DNA from: Aurantiochytrium sp. KH105
Lineage: Eukaryota; Sar; Bigyra; Thraustochytrida; Thraustochytriidae
Direction: 5' to 3'
Length of the DNA stretch: 64,000 bases
NCBI GenBank assembly: GCA_003116975.1
Contig: BGKB01000075.1
Location: 101,799-165,798, forward strand
Shown piece after piece: positions 36,658 through 45,901 of the stretch (position 1 is its first letter; the number at the start of each line of letters is the position of its first letter). The position numbers were made by a program, and so were the translations under genes. The notes under the pieces were generated by a model that saw only the letters and a program-made list of their open reading frames with translations, was not told the origin of the DNA and ran no database searches.

Positions 36658-38856
36658 TCAGAGCTTGCTGCCCGAGAGGCGAGCCTTCTCGGCGCGGCGG
36701 AACTTGGCAAGCGTGCCCTCGGTGAGACCGTTGGGGCAGTCGCGGGCGTTGAGGATCATCTCAATGGCACAGCGGAAGCCATTGTCGGAAAAGTCCGGGG
36801 CCATGGACACGTAGCCGGCCTGGCCCTGGTTCTGGCGGTCGACAATCTTGGCCATCTCCTTGGCGGTGGAAATGAGCTCCTCCTCGGTGATGAGACCAAA
36901 GTGAAGCCAGTTACCGAGCAGCTGGCTCGAGATACGCAGAGTGGCGCGATCCTCCATGAGACCAACATCGTTGATATCCGGGACCTTGCTGCAGCCCACA
37001 CCGAGGAAGATCCAGCGGGACACGTAGCCGAGGATGACCTGGACCATATCCTTCATCTCGTGGGTAATGACCTCCTTGGAGAGGGTCTTGCCCGCCGGGA
37101 CAAGAGGCGGGGTGAGAAGGTCAGACATGGTGCCGCGGGGTCCGCCGGCCTCAATCTCCTTTTGCACAGCGAGGACGTCGACCATGTGGTAGTGGATGGC
37201 GTGCAGGGTGCCGGCGGTGGGGCTGGGAACCCATGCCGTGGTGGCGCCCTGCTTGGGCTCGGTGATCTTCTTCTCGAGCATCTCCTTCATCATGTCAGGC
37301 TTGGCCCACATACCCTTGCCGATCTGGGCACGACCAACGAGGCCGGTGGCGATGCCGATGTCGACGTTGCGGTCCTCGTACGAGAGACGCCATGCCGCGG
37401 CCTTGATGTCGCCCTTGGGGAGCATGGGTCCGAGGCGGAACGAGGTGTGGATCTCGTCACCGGTGCGGTCAAGGAAGCCCGTGTTGATGAAGATGCAGCG
37501 GGACTTGACCTCGCGGATGCACTCCTTCAGGTTGGCGCTGGTGCGGCGCTCCTCGTCCATGACACCAATCTTGACGGTATTGGGGGCGAGGCCGAGCAGC
37601 TGCTCGACACGGTCGAACATGCGGTTAACCATGGCCACCTCCTCGGGTCCGTGGAGCTTGGGGCGCACGATGTTGATGCTGCCAGCGCGCGAGTTCTTGG
37701 CGGCCGAGTCCGGCTTCTTGAGATCGTGCATGCCAGCGAGCACTGCGACAAAGCAGTCGACAATGTTCTCGGGCACGGGCTGGTTGGTCTCGGCAAAGGT
37801 GACAAAGTCGTTGGTGAGGTGGAGGCCGACGTTGCGCACGAGAAGCACGGTGCGGCCGGGGAGGACAAGCTTGGAGCCGTCCGGGGCGGTAAAGGTTTTG
37901 TCCGGGTTCATCTTGCGGACCATGGTCTTGCCGCCCTTGGAGAACTTCTCCTGGAGGTCGCCGCGCATGAGGCCGCACCAGTTCGCGTAGACGTGGGCCT
38001 TGTCCTCGGCGTCGACGGCGGCGACAGAGTCCTCCATGTCGCAGATGGCGGTGAGGGCAGACTCGAGGATGACGTTGCTGACGCCGGCGGCGTGGCCCTT
38101 GCCGATCTCCGAGTTCGCGTCGATCTCAATGATGACATGAAGGTTGTTGTTGCGGAGGACGACCGAGGTGAGGCCGGCGCCACCCTTGTTGTAGCCGACG
38201 AACTTTTCCGGGCTCGAAAGGGCGGCCGTCTTGTTGGACTTGAGGGCGACCTCGAGGGCCGACCCGTTGAGGCGGAACTCCTTGACATCGCCGTACTTGG
38301 CGCCCGAGGCGAGGGGGAAGTGCTCGTCAAGGAAGGCGTGGGTCAGCTCAAAGACCTTGGCGCCGCGGGCAGGGTTGTAGCCCTTGCCCTTTTCGGCGCC
38401 GTCGGTCTCGGGAGGGCCGGCATCAGTGCCGTAAAAGGCGTCGAGGAGAGATCCCCAGCGCGCGTTGGCGGCGTTGAGCGCGTAGCGGGCGTTGTCGACG
38501 GGGACGACGAGCTGGGGGCCCGGGGTGACGGAGATTTCAGCGTCGACGCGATCGGTGTCGACCTTGAACTCGGGGCCCTCGGGCACGAGGTAGCCGATGG
38601 AGGCGAGGAAGGCGGCGTACTCGCTGGGGTCCCACTTGTCCTTGTTGGCGAGGCAAAAGGTGTCGATCTGGGCCTGGATGGCGTCGCGTTTACGGAGGAG
38701 GGCCTCGTTTTGCGGGGCGAACTCCTTGAGGAGGGCCTCGATGGCCTCGAACGCCTTGTTCGCGGTGATGCCCGTGCCAGGCGCGATGTCCTCCTCGATC
38801 ACCTTGCGCAGCGCGCGGTGCACGTTCAGGCCTCCGATGCGCACGTAGTTCGACAT
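36658..38856 (-). CDS. glcB: Malate synthase G with a peroxisomal SKL terminus
   Basis: 732 residues, ATG at 38854-38856, intronless. It is the long bacterial isoform (about 720 aa) and not the 530-aa plant/fungal isoform A. Visible signatures are IVRPKLHGPEEVAMVNRMF, KIGVMDEERRTSANLKECI, INTGFLDRTGDEIHTSF, GRAQIGKGMWAKPDMM, TAWVPSPTAGTLHAIHYH and VGCSKVPDINDVGLMEDRAT, covering the catalytic TIM barrel and C-terminal plug. It condenses glyoxylate with acetyl-CoA to malate (EC 2.3.3.9), closing the glyoxylate bypass. The last three residues are Ser-Lys-Leu, a canonical PTS1 signal absent from bacterial enzymes, so import into peroxisomes/glyoxysomes is expected. This suggests transfer from bacteria followed by retargeting. 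The upstream region is a microsatellite island with (GCAGA)n. Confidence 0.95.
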   Translation of the reverse strand: MSNYVRIGGLNVHRALRKVIEEDIAPGTGITANKAFEAIEALLKEFAPQNEALLRKRDAIQAQIDTFCLANKDKWDPSEYAAFLASIGYLVPEGPEFKVDTDRVDAEISVTPGPQLVVPVDNARYALNAANARWGSLLDAFYGTDAGPPETDGAEKGKGYNPARGAKVFELTHAFLDEHFPLASGAKYGDVKEFRLNGSALEVALKSNKTAALSSPEKFVGYNKGGAGLTSVVLRNNNLHVIIEIDANSEIGKGHAAGVSNVILESALTAICDMEDSVAAVDAEDKAHVYANWCGLMRGDLQEKFSKGGKTMVRKMNPDKTFTAPDGSKLVLPGRTVLLVRNVGLHLTNDFVTFAETNQPVPENIVDCFVAVLAGMHDLKKPDSAAKNSRAGSINIVRPKLHGPEEVAMVNRMFDRVEQLLGLAPNTVKIGVMDEERRTSANLKECIREVKSRCIFINTGFLDRTGDEIHTSFRLGPMLPKGDIKAAAWRLSYEDRNVDIGIATGLVGRAQIGKGMWAKPDMMKEMLEKKITEPKQGATTAWVPSPTAGTLHAIHYHMVDVLAVQKEIEAGGPRGTMSDLLTPPLVPAGKTLSKEVITHEMKDMVQVILGYVSRWIFLGVGCSKVPDINDVGLMEDRATLRISSQLLGNWLHFGLITEEELISTAKEMAKIVDRQNQGQAGYVSMAPDFSDNGFRCAIEMILNARDCPNGLTEGTLAKFRRAEKARLSGSKL

Positions 38857-38949
38857 TTTCTTTCTTCTTTTTCCTTCGCGGACCCTGCGCCTCGCTGCCT
38901 TTTCCTGCTTTGCTTTACTTTACTTTTCTGCTTTGCTTTCGCTTTTTCA

Positions 38950-39115
38950 CTGCACTGCACTGCACTGTTCTGCTCTGCTCGTTCGGTTCGTGAGTACGTC
39001 AGTCAATCGCCGCGTCAGCCTCCCGGTCCCAGTCCAGTCCAGTCCTGCACAGTGCTGCGCGGTGCTGCTCTGCCCTCTGCGCTGCTCTGCTCTGCTCTGC
39101 TCTGCTCTGCTCTGC
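38950..39115 (-). repeat. (TGCAG)n/(GCAGA)n tracts upstream of malate synthase
   Basis: CTGCA units at 38950-38967, TCTGC units at 38967-38980 and again at 39065-39115, all on the plus strand and hence GCAGA in the sense of the leftward malate synthase gene, 94-259 bp before its ATG. Confidence 0.85.
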
Positions 39116-39304
39116 TGTGCTGCACCCACCTTGTCCGAAACCCTGCTCGCTGCGCGAAGCGGGATTGGTTGATTGCCTTTGGGGGTTTGCTTCTTTCCGG
39201 ATTTGCCGGCTCGCTCGCCCGCCCGCTCGCTTTGCTTGCTTGCTTCCCGCCTTCGTTTGATTGTCATTTGTTTCTTGGTTTCGCGAGTCCTTCCTGCCTT
39301 CCTC

Positions 39305-39346
39305 CCTTCCTTCCTTCCTTCCTTCCTTCCTTCCTTCCTTCCTTCC
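39305..39346. repeat. (CCTT)n microsatellite
   Basis: About ten tetranucleotide units in the malate synthase upstream region. Confidence 0.9.
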
Positions 39347-39394
39347 TCTCCCTTTTCGCTCAGCCGCAGTCTCTCCCGTTTCTTGCACCGCACC

Positions 39395-39455
39395 GCATTG
39401 CATTGCATTGCACTGCATTGCACTGCATTGCACTGCACTGCGCTGCGCTGCACTG
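39395..39455. repeat. (TTGCA/CTGCA)n pentanucleotide tract
   Basis: Twelve or so pentamers alternating between TTGCA and CTGCA, a variant of the CTGCA tract nearer the malate synthase start. Confidence 0.85.
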
Positions 39456-39754
39456 GCCTTAGTAATCCTACCTCGCGGGCTGCGCGGTGCTGCGCGGCGG
39501 CATTACAGGCGCCGCTGCTTGTTTCGCATGCACGGCCGGCGCTGCTTTTCTTACTACTTTTATTTTTTCTCCCTTCCTCCCGGCCCTGCCCTTCTTTTTG
39601 CCCCGTCCCCTTGCATTTCACTCCATTTCACTTTGTTTCACTTCTTCGCCTCGTGCTATTTCCCACTTCCCGGCCGCACTTTGCCGCACTTGGCGCCGCG
39701 GATTCCGCTGTTCGCTTTCTTTCTTTCGTTCCGGAGACACAGCCAAGAAAGAGG

Positions 39755-39816
<62 letters not shown>
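39755..39816 (+). repeat. (GAAA)n microsatellite
   Basis: About fifteen GAAA units, the second such tract of this length in the window. Confidence 0.95.
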
Positions 39817-40968
39817 GACCAGGAACCACCCGACAAAGAAATGGAAATCGAATCCAAGCAGGCAGAGAAAACGCCACAGCCACTGCTTGTTTCCTTCAAG
39901 TTTCCCCTGCCACTGGCATGTGGCTGGCCCTTCGAATCCGTATTCTTTTTTCCGCTTTCTTGCCTTTTTTATTTTTATTCTGCTTTCTTCTTTCCGTCTC
40001 TCTGTCTTATCTTTTTTTCGTTCGCTCAGGCTTCGCTCGCCGCGAACCGCCGAGGCCGAGCGCGACCGCGCGCGCGTCGACGGACCGCGGGCGCCGGAGC
40101 CTGCCTCTGCAGCCCGCCTCCGCCGCCTCCGCCCGCAGGGAGGCGGGCGCGGCAGCGAGGGAGCGAGGGTGGACGGGAGGGAACGAGCGAGCGGCGCAGC
40201 GGGACATGGCAAGGCATCGCGGCGCCGTCAGTGGCGAGGTGCTGCACGGGACTGTAATGGCCTGACCCGGCCTCGTGCGCGTCCCACCGGACCCAGCGCG
40301 CTCGCGGACCGGGCCCGGAAAAGAGCAGGCACTACGATGCCGGCGCCCAGGTCTTGTACGACCACGCGAGGGCGGCATGACCCAGAGGATCCGGCCGCGG
40401 TGCTAGATACCGGACCCGACGACATTGCATTTTCTTTGAAAGATAAAATAAAACGAAAAGAGAGAAGAAGTGGAAAGAGAGAAAAGAGTCCCGAGGTGGA
40501 CGCTGCCTGGGTCTTGGCGGTGCAGCTGCAGCGGCTGCTCGCACGCCGGATGTGCGTGGAGCATCGTTGCTGCGCCGTTCCTGTCGACCCCGAGAGAGTC
40601 TCGCGGGGCTGAGCGGGATCGTATTTTGCGCGCTGCAGCACGCCGACGCGTACGTCACGAGGATGCTGCGGTGCCAGAATGTTGCATCCCGGGATGTTGC
40701 CCGGGCGCATCATGACGAGGCGTCGGCTGCTGCTGAATGAATAAGATATCATCATGGCCAAGAACAAATAAGCTGCTGACAGCGCTGCCGCTGCCGGCAG
40801 CACAGCACAGCTCACAGTCGCTGCAGCTGCTGCTGTTGTGGCTGTTGGAAGGATACGCGTACGCCACAATGAACGCGCGATCCTCCTTGTGAAACAAGTG
40901 GAGTTGCGGTGGGGGTGAGGAAATCCGCTCGATCGGTGCATCATCTTGGCTTCTCTTTGTTTATTTAG

Positions 40969-40999
<31 letters not shown>
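40969..40999 (+). repeat. (TAG)n trinucleotide run
   Basis: About ten units, near the 3' end of the leftward Rab5-like gene. Confidence 0.9.
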
Positions 41000-41294
41000 A
41001 TCTTTCTTCTGCTTGTCTCATTCGTTAGTTACACTGGGGCGAGCTTGGACCCGTTGACTCGGGCCCAGGAAATGCCTGCATCCGCGTATGCATTTGCATC
41101 TGCATTTGCATCTGCGACTGCGTCTGTGACTGCGTCTGCGTCAGGATCTGTGCTGGGTCTATGCCTGGACTAATGTGCCTGCGCCTCGCGTCCGAGAGGG
41201 CGGCATGGCGAGCTGGCAGATGTTCTTCTTTCCTCGTTCTTCGTAAGAACGAGCCTGCAGGTGGCGAGCGGCACAGACGAGGGGGCATGTCGCA

Positions 41295-42055
41295 TTAGCA
41301 GCACGAATTTGACTTTTCCGCCTCAAGGTTCTCACTCGTGACGGGAAACGCGTCGGCACCATCATCGGCAGAATCTGCCGGCGGTGGCAGGCTGGTGGCG
41401 ACCCAGGAGAACATCTCGTCAACGTTATCACCCGTCTTGGCCGAAGTCTCAAAGTATTTGAGGCCATTCTCCTCAGCAAACGCCTGGACCTCCTCCTCAT
41501 CCACCTCGCGGCCCTCGCGGTCGCTCTTGTTGCCTACAAGGGCAATGGGCATGTCCGGATCCGGACGTTCTTTCCTGAGACGCTTCAGCCAATCCTTGGC
41601 CTTGGCAAAAGACTCTCCGTACGTGAGGTCAAAAACAATCACAGCAGCCTCTGCGCTACGATAGTACAGCGGAGTGATGGCCTCGTACCTCTCCTGGCCG
41701 GCGGTATCCCAGATCTCAAAGATGTATTGCTTGCCTTGTGCCTCGAGCTTTTGCGTCATGTACGCAGCCCCAATCGTTGGCAGTTGATCGTCATCAAACA
41801 TGCCCTTGACGAAACGCATCGTCAGGCACGTTTTACCCACTACACAAGTTTAGCACGAATAAACTCGCCGCGTTAGTCATCAAGTTCTTCTTCTTGACCA
41901 AAACAAAGAACGTCTCCAGAAAGGTACCGGTGCCGATGCAAACATAACCGTGGACGCTCGTCATCTTTGCGTCTTTGCGTGCATGCCTTGCCCTACTTAC
42001 CCCCCATGGTCCCCAGAATGACCAGCTTGAAGCGGCGCTCATTGTCGGCAAGCAT
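41295..42055 (-). CDS. Rab5-type small GTPase, two exons
   Basis: Exon 1 (42055-42001) encodes MLADNERRFKLVILGTMG; exon 2 (41839-41295) continues V-GKTCLTMRF. The join rebuilds the P-loop GTMGVGKT (residues 15-22) and uses a GTAAGT donor and a TTGTGTAG acceptor, so the 161-nt intron is well supported. The product is 199 residues. Switch I PTIGAAYMTQK resembles the Rab5 effector region, switch II is WDTAGQERYEAITPLYYRSA, and base-binding motifs are GNKSD and ETSAK. The tail ends NSCC, a double-cysteine geranylgeranylation site. Rab5 proteins control early-endosome fusion. The assignment to Rab5 rather than Rab21/22 is likely but not certain. A (GCAGA)5 tract lies 176-200 bp upstream. Confidence 0.92.
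41840..42000 (-). other. Inferred intron of the Rab5-like gene
   Basis: 161 nt, GTAAGT donor, TGTAG acceptor, phase 1, falling inside the P-loop codons. Supported by restoration of the GTPase P-loop and by the Rab-like N-terminus of exon 1. Confidence 0.85.
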
Positions 42056-42699
42056 GGTCGCCTTATTTCTTGTCTACTTGGGTCGCCCGCGGAAAACGTG
42101 TCCCGTGCCTCGCAACGTGGCAAGGTTCCGCGCGGAGAACTTGAGGCTCTTTCGCAGACGCACGCGGGGATATATCGCGATTGACGGCGCTAGCTTAAGG
42201 GCACGCTACGTGCCTTCCGATCGCCAACACTCTGCTCTGCTCTGCTCTGCTCTGCCGCCCGCGTACGCGCGTCCCGGGGCGCGGCGTGGCGCGAGAAGGG
42301 TCCGCGCCGCGAGCTCGTTTGCGACAGAAGGCGATCTCGTTGCTGGCCTCCCGCGATGAGGCCGCGTCTCTCCCTTGCAGCACGTGCGCGAGCGCAAAGA
42401 GGGGCACGCGGTCTTGCGGCTACGCTCGGCGACCCGCGAGACGGCGACGCGAGCGCAGGGTCCCTCCGGCGCACGCGCGCGGCCGGCGTCAGCGTCGCTC
42501 TTGCGATCGTTCGTTTGGACTTTGATCTGCGCCAGACTCTCCTCTTTTCCTCTACGTAGCGCCTAGGCGGCCCCTACTCTCGCCCGAAAGAAAATGCGCC
42601 ACCTTGAGACTGGCCGGCCTCGGGGGAATCGACGCGCAGGCCTCGCGCCTTTCGGCCGGCGGCTGGACTGCCGCCCATTCGCCCTTCGCGCACGGCAGA
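42056..42699. promoter_or_regulatory. Upstream region of the Rab5-like gene
   Basis: About 640 bp, very GC-rich beyond 42190, with the (TCTGC)5 tract at 42231-42255. Short frames only. It may also serve the rightward broken gene that begins near 42700. Confidence 0.45.
42231..42255 (-). repeat. (GCAGA)5 tract upstream of Rab5-like gene
   Basis: Five perfect TCTGC units on the plus strand, GCAGA in the sense of the leftward Rab gene. Confidence 0.9.
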
Positions 42700-43866
42700 A
42701 TGGCAACCGCGCGGGACGAGGCCGGGGCAGAAGCGACCAGCGACCCGGAGCTGCGCTATTCGAAGAGCGAGCACGTGCGGGCCTTTTCTGGCTCTCTCGC
42801 TACAGCCGACGGGGATGTCGCATGTTTCGCGCGCGACCAAGGCTGTTTTCGATGCCGCCCCCCACTTTGAAAAGGTATACCTTGGCACGAGCGTGGGCGG
42901 TCAAATTAGCTCTATGGCTCACCGTGAGGCCGTGAGCGACAACCTCAAGAAGTACGGGAAACTCGCGAAATTTCGTAGCGGTTGCCCCAGCATGGACGAT
43001 GTGGAGGACATGCGCACGTTTCTTTAGGTCAGGCACCTCATCGGGATGCAAACAACAAACCCAATTACGGAGGACAGGTATGCTGCCGCGTTGATTCTCC
43101 TAATGTCCCCTGAAGACGCTGATCCCCAGCGTAGCTGCTCCAAGAAACTCATCCAGTGGAAGATCGCGATGACGTTCATGACGTCCAAAGCGAAGCGGTC
43201 GCTGGCTTCGCCCGCCGTAGTCCGCGTCGTGTCTTGCATCTACACGATGCGCCCGCTCGAATCGAATGATTCGCACAACATGGCCATTACTCTATTGGCT
43301 TTCTTCATGCGGCGCGGGGGCTCCATTGCGCCCTGGGCGAGATACTGCAAGCCTGTTACAACATCGCCAAGCTGGGCAAAGGCCCGCTTCGGACGCGCTC
43401 CCGTTCTCACATCGCAATCCAGTGCAGGGGGCGTTCTTTTCTCGGCGATCTACGGCTCATTTGTCGCACGGTTAGCGAAGAAAAGGACCCAGTCGTCCTG
43501 CGCGAACTTCCCCGCGCTTACAAGCCGTGGCTCTTGCACGCGGAAATGCTCGCGCTGGCGAGAAGTGGGCCGAGTCACATGCGCCAATCTAAAAGGTAAT
43601 CTAAAAGGACTCCGAAAAGTGGGCCGATTCCCGCGTCTCATTTGCCTTGCTTCAATCCTGGATCCCAGAGGCAAATCAGCCATGGTCCTCGTTGGGCAAT
43701 GGGTTGGAAACGCTGATGGATCATAGGCTATCAAATGTGATACCGGTGAAATAACATTCGAAGAGCTGGCCAATTTTTTCGAGACTCTTATTGTGCCACA
43801 CGGCGCATTGATGGACAAAGTCGTATCTTCATTCGGTCGGGATGTTGCGAGCATGAATATTACGTA
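42700..43866 (+). pseudogene. Broken or intron-rich orphan gene
   Basis: Protein-like stretches follow one another in changing frames. One begins at the ATG at 42700 (MATARDEAGAEATSDPELRY). A second, in another frame, runs 42815-43027 (AVFDAAPHFEKVYLGTSVGG) and, past a TAG at 43025-43027, continues in the same frame to about 43300 (RYAAALILLMSPEDADPQRS). A third, in a third frame, covers about 43300-43605 (LHCALGEILQACYNIAKLGK) and a fourth ends at 43866 (GEITFEELANFFETLIVPHG). Composition and wording are coding-like, but at least three frame changes or stops separate them. Either it is a decayed gene or it has several short introns. No family recognised. Confidence 0.4.
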
Positions 43867-44365
43867 ATATTTAGATAGTCATAAAACGAGCAACAAATGA
43901 AAAACGAAAGATGAATTCACAAGAACAACAAAAAAGGAGCAGTCCGTGCGCGCGCGTGCGTCAGGTCTTGCGACGGCCTCTCGTTTGCGCGCGAGAGAAG
44001 ACGCGATCGAAGTCTTCGCAGTCCTTCCCTAATTCGCGGATAGACGCATCGGTCTTGACCCAATATGGTTTAGAAAAATACCTAGCTAACCTAACCTGGT
44101 TGAGCGAGTGAATTGTTCGGCAGACAGACGAGGAAAGGCACGCGCGCGCGGGATGGGAGAGCGCGGCTTCAAACATGGAGCGGGTGGAGTCGAGGGCAGC
44201 GACGAAGGCGCACAGTCATGGATCGGCCCAGTTGCGTCAGCGACCGGCGCATATGACGGTTATGAACGTTGCGAAACGAATTTTGAGACTTGACCGTTTC
44301 ATGTTTCCTGCGCAACAAACAAATACACAACGCGCGTGAGGGAGTGTGAGTGACGCTCTGGGACG
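43867..44365. other. Intergenic region upstream of the Nudix gene
   Basis: About 500 bp, AT-richer at its left end. It should contain the Nudix promoter. No repeat or gene recognised. Confidence 0.4.
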
Positions 44366-45352
44366 ATGGCGGCCATCATGGCCGCGGGGTCGGCGCGAAG
44401 GCTTCGCAGCGGCGGTATGATATGGACTCCTATTGTCGCGAGATCGCCACTACTTCAACCTCTGCGCAGCGCCAAAACAAGGCTGGCTGACAAGGCCGCA
44501 ACTTGCAGAAGCTTGTCGACGGAAAGACCTCCAACACCGACATCCTTTACCTGGAAACCAGTGAGCCACCAAGGCGTGACGGTAGAGCTTGCGGGCTCCG
44601 AGGCGGCCCAGGATGATCTCTCGCGGGATCTTGCGGCTCACCTCAAAGTTTGGAAGCTAGAAGGCCGCAAGGCTGTCTGGCTGCCTCTTGAAGTCGACAC
44701 CTTTCATCTTGCCAAGACGGCGAGTGCGCTCGGGTTCAAATTCCATCATGCCAAAGGGGCAAAAGCCACCATGTACACCTGGCTTCCTGACGAGATTCCT
44801 GACAAGGTCCCACCCTTTGGTTTCCATCAGGTTGGCGTTGGGGCATTAGTGCTCAATCAGCGCAACGAGATCCTTCTTGTCAAAGAGAAACATTCGCAAT
44901 ACGATCGCTGGAAAATGCCTGGCGGCCTCGTCGACCCAGGCGAGTTGCTGCCCGATGGAGCAAAGCGCGAAGTCTTTGAGGAAACCGGAATCCGCGCAGA
45001 ATTCCGCTCTGTTCTTGCGTTTTGGCAGCGGACGATTTCTGCCGATCAGTCAGATCTTTACACCGTTTGCAGGCTTGAGTGCATGCAGGATCCGTCGCAA
45101 TTGCGCATTCACTTTGATCCGAATGAGATTCGCGCGGCTACATGGATGCCTGTCGAAGAGTATCTTGCCGAGCACGACCATCCCATGCTACGCACGGTAC
45201 TCGAGCGTTCGTTTCCCACGCCGTCCAAGCGTGAAGAGGAAGCAGCCTTTTTGCCATTCTTTGAGCTTGCGCCAGAGGATTTGCAAATGCATCCAAGCAA
45301 ACCGACGACTTTTCAGTCTTTCTTTGCAACACGCCGCACAGAAGCTGTATAA
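44366..45352 (+). CDS. Nudix hydrolase of the NUDT6/plant NUDT8 type
   Basis: 328 residues from the ATG at 44366. The Nudix box is complete: Gly187 with GLVDPGELLPDGAKREVFEE and TGI to residue 209, matching GX5EX7REUXEEXGU, with a preceding FHQVGVGALVLNQRNEILLV strand. A pre-Nudix domain (about 68-150, with LKVWKLEGRKAVWLPLEVD and TMYTWLPDEIPDKVPPFG) is shared with human NUDT6 and plant NUDT2/5/6/7/8. The N-terminal 50 residues are Arg/Ala/Ser-rich without acids, consistent with a mitochondrial presequence. Plant relatives hydrolyse ADP-ribose, NADH or CoA derivatives; the substrate here cannot be read from the sequence. Confidence 0.9.
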   Translation: MAAIMAAGSARRLRSGGMIWTPIVARSPLLQPLRSAKTRLADKAATCRSLSTERPPTPTSFTWKPVSHQGVTVELAGSEAAQDDLSRDLAAHLKVWKLEGRKAVWLPLEVDTFHLAKTASALGFKFHHAKGAKATMYTWLPDEIPDKVPPFGFHQVGVGALVLNQRNEILLVKEKHSQYDRWKMPGGLVDPGELLPDGAKREVFEETGIRAEFRSVLAFWQRTISADQSDLYTVCRLECMQDPSQLRIHFDPNEIRAATWMPVEEYLAEHDHPMLRTVLERSFPTPSKREEEAAFLPFFELAPEDLQMHPSKPTTFQSFFATRRTEAV

Positions 45353-45901
45353 TGTGCAAATGCTTGGATGCCTTTCGTAGGAGAAAAGTCGCTCCTACTG
45401 TTCGAGCGTGAACACGGATCTGCTCTTGGAAGTAACAAGGAGACGAATAGATAGGTTCTGATTAAAAAAAAAAATAATCTGAGCAATGTTAGTAGTGGTA
45501 ACAATGCAGGTGGAAAATGCGTATTGTTTCTTGAAATTGGACCACAAAGAGATCTCTAAACCCTTTTCCTCTCCCTTCACGATGCCTTGGTCGTACTTCG
45601 CTTTGGTCCTTCTTTGCCTGTTTAATACGCTCATCCTTTTTCCTTTCAATGTAGGTCTTCGCTCTCTTTCTCAACACGCTGCACAAGTTTTTCAAAACGA
45701 AACTTGAAAGAAAGAATTCTAAAATTTGACAAAGGCGCTCGCACAAAACAGTCAGAAAAGATGATTGATGTTAGCGACGCAGGTGTATGATTATTAATTT
45801 TTGGGATTGCGTCCAAAGCATAGTACGCTGCCGAAGGCAAGAGATATGTCGATTTGAAGGTAGAGAAAAGACGGGAAAGAAAAGAAGTGGAAACTCACAA
45901 A
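45353..45901. other. Convergent 3' intergenic region
   Basis: AT-richer sequence between the stop codons of the Nudix and kinase genes, with an A-run near 45464-45473. Short frames on both strands look non-coding. Confidence 0.45.

Larger units (their letters stand above)
38857..41294. other. Long microsatellite-rich intergenic region upstream of malate synthase
   Basis: About 2.4 kb with no convincing gene. In order it holds CTGCA and TCTGC pentamers (38950-39115), a CCTT run (39305-39346), TTGCA/CTGCA pentamers (39395-39455), a GAAA run (39755-39816), a very GC-rich stretch (40030-40420), a TAG run (40969-40999) and a degenerate hexamer (TTGCAT/CTGCAT) near 41075-41140. Frames across it are low in complexity and overlap in many phases. 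Confidence 0.55.

Noticed and set aside
36901-39462. An 853-residue open frame on the plus strand opposite malate synthase G
   Set aside because: It is the antisense shadow of a well-conserved GC-rich gene, with Val/Gly/Leu/Asp repetition and no known motif.
39173-40612. Frames of 256 to 479 residues in three phases
   Set aside because: They consist of translated CCTT, TTGCA and GAAA repeats and GC-rich simple sequence; no phase looks coding throughout.
41075-41140. Degenerate hexamer run near the Rab 3' end considered as a regulatory array
   Set aside because: The units drift in sequence and lie in a likely 3' flank; nothing separates it from ordinary simple-sequence decay.
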